From positions 14,165,501 through 14,229,500 of the forward strand of contig NC_073356.2 of the NCBI RefSeq assembly GCF_027580225.2: a stretch of DNA of 64,000 nt. Direction: 5' to 3'. The position numbers and the translations under genes were made by a program. Positions 12,901-25,120 of the stretch are shown piece after piece. The number at the start of each line of letters is the position of its first letter. Position 1 is the stretch's first letter. Source of the stretch: Misgurnus anguillicaudatus. Taxonomy: Eukaryota; Chordata; Actinopteri; Cypriniformes; Cobitidae. A model generated the notes under the pieces. It worked only from the letters and a program-made list of their open reading frames with translations. It ran no database searches and had not been told where the DNA came from.

Positions 12901-15900
12901 CGTGTCGTTTGGCACTTGACTTGACGAAGTCACGTCTGCAACGTTGGGACGGACTTGACGAAGTCGTGTCGACACCTTTGGCACTTGACTTGACGAAGTC
13001 GCGTCGGCAACGTTGGGACGGACTTGATGAAGTCGTGTCGTTTGGCACTTGACTTGACGAAGTCACGTCAGCAACGTTGGGTCGGACTTGACGAAGTCGT
13101 GTCGACGCGTTTGGCACTTGACTTGACGAAGTCGCATCGTCAACGTTGAGACGGACTTGACAAAGTCGTGTCGACGCGTTTGGCACTTGACTTGACGAAG
13201 TCGCGTCGGCAACGTTTGGACGGACTTGACGAAGTCGTGTCGACACGTTTGGCACTTGACTTGACGAAGTCACGTCGGCAACGTTGGGACGGACTTGACG
13301 AAGTCATGTCGTTTGGCACTTGACTTGACGAAGTCGCGTCGACAACGTTGGAAGGACTTGACAAAGTCGTGTCGACGCGTTTGGCAGTAGACTTGACGAA
13401 GTCGCCTCTGCAAAGTTTGGACGGACTTGACGAAGTCGTGTCGTTTGGCACTTGACTTGACGAAGTCGCGTCGGCAACGTTGGGACGGACTTGACGAAGT
13501 CGTGTCGACGTGTTTGGCACTTGACTTGACGAAGTCGCGTCGACAACGTTGGGACGGACTTGACGAAGTTGTGTCGTTTGGCACTTGACTTGACGAAGTC
13601 GCGTCGGCAATGTTGGGATGGACTTGACGAAGTCGTGTCGACGCGTTTGGCACCTGACTTGACGAAGTCACGTCTGCAACGTTGGGACGGACTTGAAGAA
13701 GTCGTGTCGACACCTTTGGCACTTGACTTGACAAAGTCACATCGGCAACGTTGGGACGGACTTGACGAAGTCGTGTCGTTTGGCACTTGACAAAGTCGCG
13801 TCGGTAATGTTGGGACGGACTTGACGAAGTCGTGAAGGCGCATTTTGCACTTGACTTGATGAAGTCGCGTCCGCAACGTTGGGACGGACTTGACGAAGTC
13901 GTGTTGACGCGTTTGGCACTTGACTTGACGAAGTCGCATCGGCATTGTTGGGACGGACTTGACGAAGTCGTGTCGATGCATTGGCACTTGACTTGACAAA
14001 GTCCCGTCGGCAACGTTGGGACGGACTTGACGAATTCGTGTCGTTTGGCACTTGACTTGACGAAGTTGCGTCGGCAACATTGGGACAGACTTGACGAAGT
14101 CGTGTCGTTTGGCACTTGACTTGACGAAGTCGCGTCGGCAACGTTGGGACGGACTTGACGAAGTCGTGAAGGCGCATTTTGCACTTGACTTGATGAAGTC
14201 GCGTCCGCAACGTTGGGACGGACTTGACGAAGTCGTGTTGACGCGTTTGGCACTTGACTTGACAAAGTCGCATCGGCATTGTTGGGACGGACTTGACGAA
14301 GTCGTGTTGACGCGTTTGGCACTTGACTTGACAAAGTCCCGTCGGCAACGTTGGGACGGACTTGACGAAGTCGTGTTGTTTGGCACTTGACTTGACGAAG
14401 TTGCGTCGGCAACGTTGGGACAGACTTGACGAAGTCGTGTCGTTTGGCACTTGACTTGACGAAGTCGCGTCGGCAACGTTGGGACGGACTTGACGAAGTC
14501 GTGTCGTTTGGCACTTGACTTGACAAAGTCGCGTCGGTAACGTTGGGACGGACTTGACGAAGTCGTGTCGACGCATTTTGCACTTGACTTGTCGAAGTCG
14601 CGTTGGCAACGTTGGGACAGACTTGACAAGTCGTGTCGTTTGGCACTTGACTTGACAAAGTCGCGTCGGCAACGTTGGGACGGACTTGACGAAGTCGTGT
14701 CGTTTGGCACTTGACTTGACGAAGTCGCGTCGGCAACGTTGGGACGGACTTGACGAAGTCGTGTCGACGCATTTGGCACTTGATTTGACGAAGTCGCGTC
14801 TGCAACGTTTGGACGGACTTGACGAAGTCGTGTCATTTGGCACTTGACTTGACAAAGTCGTGTCAACAACGTTTGGACGGACTTGACAAAGGCGTGTCGG
14901 CAATGTTGGGACGGACTTGACGAAGTCGTGTCGGCAATGTTGGGACGGACTTGACGAAGTCGTGTCGTTTGGCACTTGACTTGACGAAGTCGCGTCGGCA
15001 ACGTTGGGACGGACTTGATGAAGTCGTGTCGACACATTTGGCACTTGATTTGACGAAGTCGCGTCTGCAACGTTAGGACGGACTTGACGAAGTCGTGTCG
15101 TTTGGCACTTGACTTGACGAAGTCGCGTCAACAACGTTTGGACGGACTTGATAAGGTCGTGTCGGCAATGTTGGGACGGACTTGACGAAGTCGTGTCGTT
15201 TGGTACTTGACTTGACGAAGTCGCCTCGGCAACGTTGGGACGGACTTGACGAAGTTGTGTCGACGTGTTTGGCACTTGACTTGACGAAGTCGCATCGGCA
15301 ACGTTGAGACGGACTTGACAAAGTCATGTCAACGCATTTGGCACTTGACTTGACGAAGTCGCGTCGGCAACGTTTGGACGAACTTGACGAAGTCGTGTCG
15401 ACACGTTTGGCACTTGACTTGACAAAGTCACGTCGGCAACCTGGGGACGGACTTGACGAAGTCGTGTTGTTTGGCACTTAACTTGACAAAGTCGCGTCGG
15501 CAACGATGGGACGGACTTGACGAAGTCGTGTCGTTTGGCACTTGACTTGACGAAGTCGCGTCTGCAATGTTGGGACGGACTTGACGAAGTCGTGTCGTTT
15601 GGCACTTGACTTGACGAAGTCGCGTCGGCAACGTTGGGACGGACTTGACGAAGTCCTGTCGTTTGGCACTTGACTTGACGAAGTCGCGTCGGCAACGTTG
15701 GGACAGACTTGACGAAGTCGTGTCGTTTGGCACTTGACTTGACGAAGTCACGTCGGCAACGTTGGGACGGACTTGACGAAGTCGTGTCGTTTGGCACTTG
15801 ACTTGACGAAGTCGCGTCGGCAACGTTGGGAAGGACTTGACAAAGTCGTGTCGGCAGGTTTAGCACTTGACTTGATTAAGTCGCGTTGGTAACGTTGGGA

Positions 15901-16321
15901 CGGACTTGACGAAGTCGTGTCGTTTGGCACTTGACTTGACGAAGTCACGTCGGCAACGTTAAGTCGGACTTGACAAAGTCGTGTCGTTGCGTTTGGCACT
16001 TGACTTGACGAAGTCGCATCTGCAACGTTGAGACGGACTTGACAAAGTCGTGTCGACGCATTTGGCACTTGACTTGACGAAGTCGCGTTGGCAACGTTTG
16101 GACGGACTTGACGAAGTCGTGTCGACACATTTGGCACTTGACTTGACAAAGTCACGTCGGCAACGATGGGACGGACTTGACGAAGTCGTGTCGTTTGGCA
16201 CTTGACTTGACGAAGTCGCGTCTGCAATGTTGGGACGGACTTGACGAAGTCCTGTCGTTTGGCACTTGACTTGACGAAGTCGCGTCGGCAACGTTGGGAC
16301 GGACTTGACGAAGTCGTGTCG
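9921..16321 (+). repeat. Higher-order satellite block, copy B
   Basis: This is the partner of the block at 1-6287. The match starts at 9921, aligning with window base 1, and ends where one copy has the GACGCG insert (6288) and the other goes straight to GTTTGG (16322). Shared private variants include a CACATGAC form near 320/10240, TTAGCAC near 2005/12175, and GATTAAGTC near 5840/15874. Differences are scattered substitutions and monomer indels, so this is a real divergent copy and not a simple sequence echo. Confidence 0.85.
10800..11441 (+). repeat. 325-bp tandem duplication inside the satellite
   Basis: A five-monomer stretch (4 x 64 + 69 = 325 bp) is repeated back to back: the CGTGTTGTTT variant is at 10821 and again at 11146, and flanking monomers match. 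This copy-B-specific gain accounts for part of the offset change between the two large blocks. Confidence 0.8.
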
Positions 16322-19300
16322 TTTGGCACTTGACTTGACGAAGTCACGTCAGCAACGTTGGGACGGACTTGACGAAGTCGTGTCGTTTGGCACTTGACTT
16401 GACGAAGTCGCGTCGGCAACGTTGGGAAGGACTTGACAAAGTCGTGTCGACGCGTTTGGCAGTAGACTTGACGAAGTCGCCTCTGCAAAGTTGGGACGGA
16501 CTTGACGAAGTCGTGTCGGCAGGTTTAGCACTTGACTTGATTAAGTCGCGTTGGTAACATTGGGACTGACTTGATGAAGTCGTGTCGACGCATTTGGCAC
16601 TTAAATTGACGAAGTCGCGACCGCAACGTTGTTACGGACTTGACAAAGTCGAGTCGTTTGGCACTTGACTTGACGAAGTCGCTTCGGCAACGTTGGGAAG
16701 GACTTGACAAAGTCGTGTCGACGCGTTTGGCAGTAGACTTGACAAAGTCGCCTCTGCAACGTTGGGACGGACTTGACGAAGTCGTGTCGACAGGTTTGGC
16801 ACTTGACTTGATGAAGTCGCGTCGGTAACGTTGGGACGGACTTGATGAAGTTGTGTCGACGCATTTGGCACTTGACTTGACGAAGTCGCGTCCGCAACGT
16901 TGGTACGGACTTGACGAAGTCGTGTCGATGCGTTTGGCACTTGACTTACCGAAGTCGCGTCGGCAACGTTGGGACGGACTTGACGAAGTCGTGTCGTTTG
17001 GCACTTGACTTGACGAACTCGCGTCGGCAACGTTGGGACAGACTTGACGAAGTTGTGTCATTTGGCACTTGACTTGATGAAGTCACGTCGGCAACGTTGG
17101 GACAGACTTGACGAAGTCGTGTCGTTTGGCACTTGACTTGACGAAGTCGCGTCGGCAACGTTGGGACGGACTTGACGAAGTCGTGTCGTTTGGCACTTGA
17201 CTTGACGAAGTCACGTCGGCAACGTTGGGACGGACTTGACGAAGTCGTGTCGTTTGGCACTTGACTTGACGAAGTCGCGTCGGCAACGTTGGAAGGACTT
17301 GACAAAGTCGTGTCGACGCGTTTGGCAGTAGACTTGAAGAAGTCGCCTCTGCAAAGTTGGGACGGACTTGACGAAGTCATGTCGTTTGGCACTTGACTTG
17401 ACAAAGTCGCGTCAACAACGTTGGGACGGACTTGATGAAGTTGTGTCGACGTGTTTGGCACTTGACTTGACGAAGTCGCGTCGACAACGTTGGGACGGAC
17501 TTGACGAAGTCGTGTCGTTTGGCACTTGACTTGACGAAGTCGTGTCGGCAACGTTGGGACGGACTTGACGAAGTCATGTCGACGCGTTTGGCACTTGACT
17601 TGAAGAAGTCACGTCTGCAACGTTGGGACGGACTTGATGAAGTCGTGTCGACACCTTTGGCACGTGACTTGACAAAGTCACGTCGGCAACGTTGGGACGG
17701 ACTTGACAAAGTCGTGTCGTTTGGCACTTGACTTGACGAAGTCGCGTCGGCAACGTTGGGACGGACTTGATGAAGTCGTGTCGTTTGGCACTTGACTTGA
17801 CAAAGTCACGTCGGCAACGTTGGGTCGGACTTGACGAAGTCGTGTCGACGCGTTTGGCACTTGACTTGACGAAGTCGCATCGGCAACGTTGAGACGGACT
17901 TGACAAAGTCGTGTCGACGCATTTGGCACTTGACTTGACGAAGTCGCGTCGGCAACGTTTGGACGGGCTTGACGAAGTCGTGTTGACACGTTTGGCACTT
18001 GACTTGACAAAGTCACGTCGGCAACGTTGGGACGGACTTGATGAAGTCGTGTCGACGCATTTGGCACTTGACTTACCGAAGTCGCGTCGGCAACGTTGGG
18101 ACGGACTTGATGAAGTCGTGTCGACAGGTTTGGCACTTGACTTGACGAAGTCGCGTCCGCAACGTTGGGACGGACTTGACGAAGTCGTGTTGTTTGGCAC
18201 TTGACTTGACAAAGTCGCGTCGGCAACGTTGGGACGGATTTGACGAAAGTCGTGTCGTTTGGCACTTGACTTGACGAAGTCACGTCGGCAACGTTGGGTC
18301 GGACTTGACGAAGTCGTGTCGACGCGTTTGGCACTTGACTTGACGAAGTCGCATCGGCAACGTTGAGACGGACTTGACAAAGTCGTGTCGACGCATTTGG
18401 CACTTGACTTGACGAAGTCGCGTCGGCAACGTTTGGACGGACTTGACGAAGTCGTGTCGACACGTTTGGCACTTGACTTGACAAAGTCACGTCGGCAACC
18501 TGGGGACGGACTTGACGAAGTCCTGTCGTTTGGCACTTGACTTGACGAAGTCGCGTCGGCAACGTTGGGACGGACTTGACGAAGTCGTGTCGTTTGGCAC
18601 TTGACTTGACGAAGTCACGTCGGCAACGTTGGGACGGACTTGACGAAGTCTTGTCGTTTGGCACTTGATTTGACGAAGTCGCGTCGGCAACGTTGGGACG
18701 GACTTGACGAAGTCGTGTCGTTTGGCACTTGACTTGACGAAGTCACGTCGGCAACGTTGGGACGGACTTGACGAAGTCGTGTCGTTTGGCACTTGACTTG
18801 ACGAAGTCACGTCGGCAACGTTGGGACGGACTTGACGAAGTCGTGTCGTTTGGCACTTGATTTGACAAAGTCACGTCGGCAACCTGGGGACGGACTTGAC
18901 GAAGTCCTGTCGTTTGGCACTTGACTTGACGAAGTCGCGTCGGCAACGTTGGGACGGACTTGACGAAGTCGTGTCGTTTGGCACTTGACTTGACGAAGTC
19001 GCCTCTGCAAAGATGGGACGGACTTGACGAAGTCGTGTCGGCAGGTTTAGCACTTTACTTGATTAAGTCGCGTTGGTAACGTTGGGACTGACTTGATGAA
19101 GTCGTGTCGACGCATTTGGCACTTAAATTGACGAACTCGCGTCGGCAACGTTGGGACAGACTTGACGAAGTTGTGTCATTTGGCACTTGACTTGATGAAG
19201 TCACGTCGGCAACGTTGGTAAGGACTTGACAAAGTCGTGTCGACGCGTTTGGCAGTAGACTTGACGAAGTCGCCTCTGCAACGTTGGGACGGACTTGACG

Positions 19301-21472
19301 AAGTTGTGTCGTTTGGCACTTGACTTGACGATGTCGCGTCGGTAACGTTGGGAAGGACTTGACAAAGTCGTGTCGACGCGTTTGGCAGTAGACTTGACGA
19401 AGTCGCCTCTGCAACGTTGGGACGGACTTGATGAAGTCGTGTCGACAGGTTTGGCACTTGACTTGACAAAGTCGCGTCAGTAATGTTGGGACGGACTTGA
19501 CGAAGTCGTGTCGACGCATTTGGCACTTGACTTGACAAAGTCGCGTCCGCAACGTTGGGACGGACTTGACGAAGTCGTGTCGACGCGTTTGGCACTTGAC
19601 TTGACGAAGTCACGTCGGCTACGTTGGGACGAACTTGACGAAGTCGTGTCGTTTGGCACGTGACTTGACGAAGTCGCGTCGACAACGTTGGGACGGACTT
19701 GACGAAGTCGTGTCGTTTGGCACTTGACTTGACGAAGTCGCGTCGACAACGTTGGGACGGACTTGACGAAGTCGTGTTGTTTGGCACTTGACTTGACGAA
19801 GTCGCATCGACAACGTTGGGACGGACTTGACGAAGTCGTGTCGACGCGTTTGGCATTTGACTTGACGAAGTCGCGTCGGCAACGTTGGGACGAACTTGAC
19901 GAAGTCGTGTCGTTTGGCACTTGACTTGACGAAGTCGCGTCGGCAACGTTGGGACGGACTTGACGAAGTCGTGTCGTTTGGCACTTGACTTGACGAAGTC
20001 GCGTCGGCAACGTTGGGACGGACTTGACGAAGTCGTGTCGTTTGGCACTTGACTTGACGAAGTCGCGTCGGCAACGTTGGGACGGACTTGACGAAGTCGT
20101 GTCGACGCGTTTGGCATTTGACTTGACGAAGTCGCGTCGGCAACGTTGGGACGGACTTGACGAAGTCGTGTCGTTTGGCACTTGACTTGACGAAGTCGCG
20201 TCGGCAACGTTGGGACGTACTTGACGAAGTCGCGTCGACGCGTTTGGCACTTGACTAGACGAAGCCGCGTCGGCAACGTTGGGACAGACTTGACGAAGTC
20301 GTGCCGTTTGCCACTTGACTTGACGAAGTCGCGTCGGCAACGTTGGGACAGACTTGACGAAGTCGCGTCGAAGCGTTTGGCACTTGACTTGACGAAGTCG
20401 TGTCGACGCGTTTGGCACTTGACTTGACGAAGTCCCGTCGGCAACGTTGGGACGGACTTGACGAAGTCGTGTCGTTTGGCACTTGACTTGATGAAGTAAC
20501 GTCGGCAACGTTGGGACGGACTTGACGAAGTCGTGTCGTTTGGCACTTAACTTGACGAAGTCGCGTCGGTAACGTTGGGAAGGATTTGACAAAGTCGTGT
20601 CGACGCGTTTGGCAATAGACTTGACGAAGTCGCCTCTGCAACGTTGGGACGGACTTGACAAAGTCGTGTCGACAGGTTTGGCACTTGACTTGACGAAGTC
20701 GCGTCGGTAACGTTGGGACGGACTTGACGAAGTCGCGTCAGCAAGGTTGGGACGGACTTGACGAAGTCGTGTCGACGCGTTTGGCACTTGACTAGACGAA
20801 GCCGCGTCGACAACGTTGGGACAGACTTGACGAAGTCGTGTCGTTTGGCACTTGACTTGACGAAGTCGCGTCGGCAACGTTGGGACAGACTTGACGAAGT
20901 CGCATCGAAGCGTTTGGCACTTGACTTGATGAAGTCGCGTCGGCAACGTTGGGACGGACTTGACAAAGTCGTGTCAACGCGTTTGGCACTTGACTTGACG
21001 AAGTCGCGTTGGCAACGTTGGGACGGACTTGACAAAGTCGTGTCGAAGCGTTTGGCACTTGACTTGACGAAGTCGTGTCGGCAACGTTGGGACGGACTTG
21101 ACGAAGTCGTGTCGACGCGTTTGGCACTTGACTTGACGAAGTCGCGTCGGCAACGTTGGGACAGACTTGACGAAGTCGTGTCGTTTGGCACTTGATTTGA
21201 CGAAGTCGGGTTGGCAACGTTGGGACGGACTTGACGAAGTTGTGTCGACACGTTTGGCACAGACCTAACGAAGTCGCGTCGGCAACGTTGGGACAGACTT
21301 GTAGAAGTCGTGTCGACACGTTTGGCACTTGACTTGACGAAGTCGCGTCTGCAAAGTTGGGACGGTGTGGAAACGTTTGACACAGACTTGACGAAGTCGC
21401 ATTGGAAACGTTGGGACGGACTTGACGAAGTCGTGTCGACTAGTTTGGCGCTTGACTTGACGAAGTCGCGTC

Positions 21473-22740
21473 ATTAATTAATTCTTGTTTATGTCATTAC
21501 AGTAATTGACGGTAGTTCATGGTGCATTCAGTAGTGTTAACAGTTTCAACTTTGATTTAAAAAAGTATTAATAAATGTTAAAATAAATACATTAACAATT
21601 AATAAATAATTAATAAAAGATTCATTAAAGGTTGTGATTTTCATGTTTTCTTTTTCTGAAATGCCCTTCAAACTACAGCTACCTATATGCCACAGGAGAC
21701 TTCAATATGGAATTTATGGCAAAAATCTCCCCTTAAAATGCTATTGGTCTTGACTACATAAAGTGTTAGGTAAAGGAATATGACTTGGCCTCAAAAGCAT
21801 TTCAGTCAGAAGATTTTTTTTTTCACTTTAATCCATGTCTATTCTTTTTTGTATGTTATATATTTCAAAATCTGTGTATATAATAGAAAGGTCACTTGTT
21901 AACACTTGCAATTCAGTGTCGTGATGGTTTTAAAAAATATTCTGAAGGTAGTAAAAAAGGTATTAAAAAGTAGTAAATTTAACTTAAGGATTGCTGTATA
22001 TACCCCGTTGCCCTAAATGCCTGAATAGTGTAATGTGTAATAAAATACAATTAATTCTAGCAGTTTAAATTTAAAATCTTATCCCAGTATGTGTCATCAT
22101 AGCAAAAGTATACCCCAAAATATAATTTTATACCATAATATTTTAAGTTTCACCTGCTGCCGGTAGAGGCATTAATTTACTAAATGCATCTATTGGTCGT
22201 ATTTGGTGAAATGTACAAACAACCAAAGCAATCGTATGGGTTGGAGAATAGCTTGAAACTTTTATCTTCATAAAAGTTAAACTGTATCTCAGGCACCTTG
22301 TCTTGTTCTTCACCAATCGAGGGTCAATTTACAGATTTTTCACTTATGAACAAATGCTTTCCGGTGAATGAGAATAAAACAATTACAAACTCATCAGCTC
22401 CACACCAGAAACTATATTGTGGTTCTGAATGGGCAATTGCTAAACTGACCTAGGAAGAGCTCTGTGGCTCTCATCCAGTCTCACACAGTTAACAGTCTTT
22501 TCACATTCAAATGCCCTAAGTGGTCACTCTCCAAATCGGTGACGGGTCAAACCACGCTGAAAGTTTATGCTGCATCAGATCGCAAAGTCCAGGTAAGACC
22601 ATTACACGTGTAGTCTCTTCGTCGTGAATCATCACTTATGAAGGAAGGGTTCCACTGAGCCGGATAGATGCAGGATTGCCGTGAGCCAGGGAGACCGGAT
22701 ACAGACCATTTCGCTCCAGGTTAGAGTTCCTTAATGCGCG
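21473..22740. other. AT-rich DNA, no gene seen
   Basis: The satellite gives way abruptly to AT-rich sequence. I see no long open frame, splice-supported exon or clear terminal repeats here. Confidence 0.6.
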
Positions 22741-22775
22741 GCTATAAGACAAAGAAGCAATCACATATCAGCTTT

Positions 22776-23060
22776 TTATCTACAACATCCTAGGACTTGG
22801 TCTAGTTTGGTGATAGCAGATGTTTTGTGTTTATTCTGTCCTATTCTGAGGATACAAACTGGAACTCTTGTGTCATTGTGACCCAATTTAAAATAATCAC
22901 ACAGCATGAATTCTGATGCGCTTTTTCGCCCCTTTTGATTGCCAGGATATAATCTGCCCTGATCATTGGCTGTTTTTAAATAATCAGCCAATATCTAATA
23001 GTGGGAAAAATGCTTTTATCTGCCGATACCGATTATAGCTCGATATATCCGTGCATTCCT
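22776..23060 (-). pseudogene. Possible hAT transposon remnant with BED-finger-like frame
   Basis: On the minus strand a 71-codon frame (22776-22991) contains a stretch resembling a degraded BED zinc finger of hAT transposases: a C..YFKLG segment, then VPVCILRIGQ, then KHKTSAITKLDQ. The second cysteine of the usual pair and the terminal histidines are not clearly kept. Just outside it lies sequence of the type GGTATCGGCAGATAAAAG that often flanks fish hAT elements. No catalytic domain follows. The call rests on recalled family appearance and is weak. Confidence 0.35.
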
Positions 23061-23332
23061 AGGTAATAAGTGTAACACTAGATGTGGATTAGGATTAACT
23101 TTGACTACATGTTCACCTGTTGCTTATGGTAAGGTCACTTGATGACGTAATAAATGATGTCCGTCATTTGGAGGAGATTTTTTTGTACTGCCGTTCTCCT
23201 GCATCTCTATGGGTTCTCTTCCCCACTCCATGGATACACGGTTACTCTTAGAAAACTCTGCGTAGGGCGACATCTGAAGCTTGCCATTAGTGACATTGTT
23301 TTGTCTCAAGATGCGCAGCAGTAAAGTTTTTT
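23061..23332. other. Non-coding stretch, no gene seen
   Basis: No supported gene or terminal repeats. A short minus-strand frame here has no recognisable domain. Confidence 0.5.
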
Positions 23333-23427
23333 GTAAGATTTGCTTGTAAAAACTACTTAAATGTACTAACATAACCAAGACCTAGTCCTGGAGTAATCTA
23401 AACCCTGTCCGGGAAACCACCCCCAAA
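23333..23427 (+). mobile_element. Half of a GGTTTCCCGGACAGGG-type MITE
   Basis: The segment ends CCTGTCCGGGAAACCACCCC and is preceded by the same body (TTGTAAAAACTACTTAAATG, CCTAGTCCTGG) as the copies near 25028, 27871 and 62986. Only the right half is present. Confidence 0.65.
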
Positions 23428-23768
23428 TTATTTACAGTATGTGCTGCTTTGAATCCATGTTTGCAATGTTGAACATCCTTTGCAGCCTCCATTTCCACTC
23501 TGTCTTCTTTTTTTTGTGAAAACATTGTTTTTTTATGTCTACAAAGTGTGCCAACAACAGCAAATTTGGTGTTATTTATATTAGATCTCATTGGGTACAA
23601 AATTACTTTGATAAGACAATCACTGTAATCCTAAGAATGTGGATATTTTTATATAAAGTTGTTAGCACTTTAGAAGACCGAGAGCAAATCATTACCGACA
23701 GAAATACAAAACAGAGGACGTGGTGGTGGACAATATTTGGGATGAGAGGAAATTTTTTTAACAGTCAT

Positions 23769-24092
23769 TGCGTTTCCCTGAGAAGCTTTGTGTTCTCTCG
23801 CAAAACTTTTGCGTTCCCAGAGAAACTCTCTAAACTCAGGTCTCAGGTGACGCGCTAAATAGCAGTCTCTTTTTGCAAAAGAGAAAGCAAAAAGTTTTTC
23901 TGGGAACGCAAAAGTTTTGTAAGAGAACGCAAAAAGTTTTTCGGCGAACGCAAAAGTCAAAAACAGTAGGCTTTTTTTGCGAGAGTACACACAAACTTTC
24001 TCGGGGAATGGAAAAGTTTCTCGGTGAACGCAAAAGTTTTGTGAGAAAATGCAAAGTTTCTCGTGGGAACGCAAAAAGCTTCTCTGGGAAAC
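23769..24092. repeat. Minisatellite with inverted arms (GGGAACGCAAAAG type)
   Basis: Units of about 40 bp built on GGGAACGCAAAAGTTTT and AGAGAACGCAAAAAG occur in forward orientation at 23880-24092. They occur in reverse orientation (GCAAAACTTTTGCGTTCCC) at 23769-23834, with a short unrelated middle. The array is a large imperfect palindrome. Open frames across it on both strands are repeat by-products. Confidence 0.8.
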
Positions 24093-24219
24093 AGTGGATC
24101 TTTACGAGCGGTATCAGAACACTTTAACCGAGTTTGGCGAGAGGGGCACCTCAGCCGATTAGGGCAGAGGGGCAGTGGCACTGCTCCAGGCCACCCACCT
24201 GTGCACGGCCCTGGAAGTG

Positions 24220-24600
24220 AGACACTTATTGAACCTGTTTTGCACATCCACGGACGTCATTAAGGTGTACCAAACAGACATTCAGGCAGTGAACCTTTTG
24301 TGCATGTCCACAAACGTACATACACTGAACCTGTTGCACATCCATGGCCATCCAAAAGGGGTGCAAGAGTGACGTCCAGACACTGACCCTGTTTAGCATG
24401 TCCACAGATGTCTATAAGGGGTTGTAGTTTGACGTTCATACGCTGAAGCTATACTGCACGTACACAGACGCCCATTAGGTGAACCAAACAAACATTCATA
24501 CACTGAACCTTTTCAGCACATCCACGGACATTCAAAAGAGGTTTAAGAGTGACTGATCCTCTATTGCATGTCTAGCAGACGTTTAAAAGTGGGTTTGAAC
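24220..24600 (+). repeat. Diverged minisatellite of about 60-bp units
   Basis: The motif CACTGAACCTGTT..GCACATCCACGGACGT recurs near 24226, 24286, 24323, 24379, 24442, 24501 and 24553, i.e. mostly every 52-63 bp with one shorter step. Units are diverged, so the array is old. Confidence 0.75.
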
Positions 24601-25021
24601 TAACGGACGTTATACAGACATGATCTGAACGTCTCCCAGACATTCCATGTCTGGTGGGATACTTTTGATTTATTTTGAATGCAAAATATACAGCATAAAG
24701 TCGAGTAGAGTTTGACTCTTTTGGGTCTTTTATACACTTTAACAGGCAATCACAATCCACTTAGTAACCAGAAAACCCAAAACCATACTGAAAAAAATAA
24801 AGAAAATAGATATTAGGGGTTCAAATGACACAAGGGTATTTGAAGTAAATAACATTTTGGGGTGATCTATCCCTTTAAAATAGTTGAATTTAAAAATACA
24901 GAAACAGATTTTTATTATGGTAACAACTGCAGAATAAAAATGACTTTAAAAAACCTTTTTAAATCAAAAAATAACAACTAATAGTTTTTGGTATTGTTTC
25001 TCAAGATGATCACCAATATTG
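24600..25021. other. AT-rich DNA, no gene seen
   Basis: Nothing supported beyond AT-rich sequence; a TCTATCCCTTTAAA tail near 24868 resembles the end of a common fish MITE. Confidence 0.4.
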
Positions 25022-25120
25022 ATTTTTGTAAGGCTTGTTTGTAAAAACGACTTAAACGTCCTAATATAACTAAGGAATAGTACTGGATTAATCTAAACAA
25101 TGTCCTGGAAACCACCCTAT
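25022..25120 (+). mobile_element. Half of a GGTTTCCCGGACAGGG-type MITE
   Basis: A second right-half copy of the family, ending CAATGTCCTGGAAACCACCC. It is more diverged than the copy at 23333. Confidence 0.6.

Larger units (their letters stand above)
1..21472 (+). repeat. Giant CpG-rich satellite array, 64/69-bp monomers
   Basis: The whole interval is one head-to-tail array in a single orientation, open at the left window edge. The monomer is two diverged half-units. The first, about 34 bp, is GACTTGACGAAGTC followed by GCGTCGGCAACGTTGGGACG. The second, 30 bp, is GACTTGACGAAGTC followed by GTGTCGTTTGGCACTT, giving 64 bp. A 5-bp insert (ACGCG and variants) after GTGTCG gives a 69-bp form, so the half-units become 34 and 35 bp. 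Each half-unit carries an inverted repeat GACTT-GACG-AAGTC. Most variants are CpG to TpG or CpA. 69 is divisible by 3 and 64 is not, and most frames lack stops, which explains long open frames on both strands. I see no transposon, gene or unrelated insertion inside. The final 250 bp are clearly more diverged, as expected at an array edge. Confidence 0.97.

Noticed and set aside
1..21472. Possible CRISPR array
   Set aside because: Repeats are contiguous with no unique spacers, unit sizes vary as 64/69, and the surroundings are vertebrate.
23670..24074. 134-codon minus-strand frame and overlapping plus-strand frame
   Set aside because: Both run through the inverted GGGAACGCAAAAG minisatellite and have Phe/Lys-rich repeat composition.
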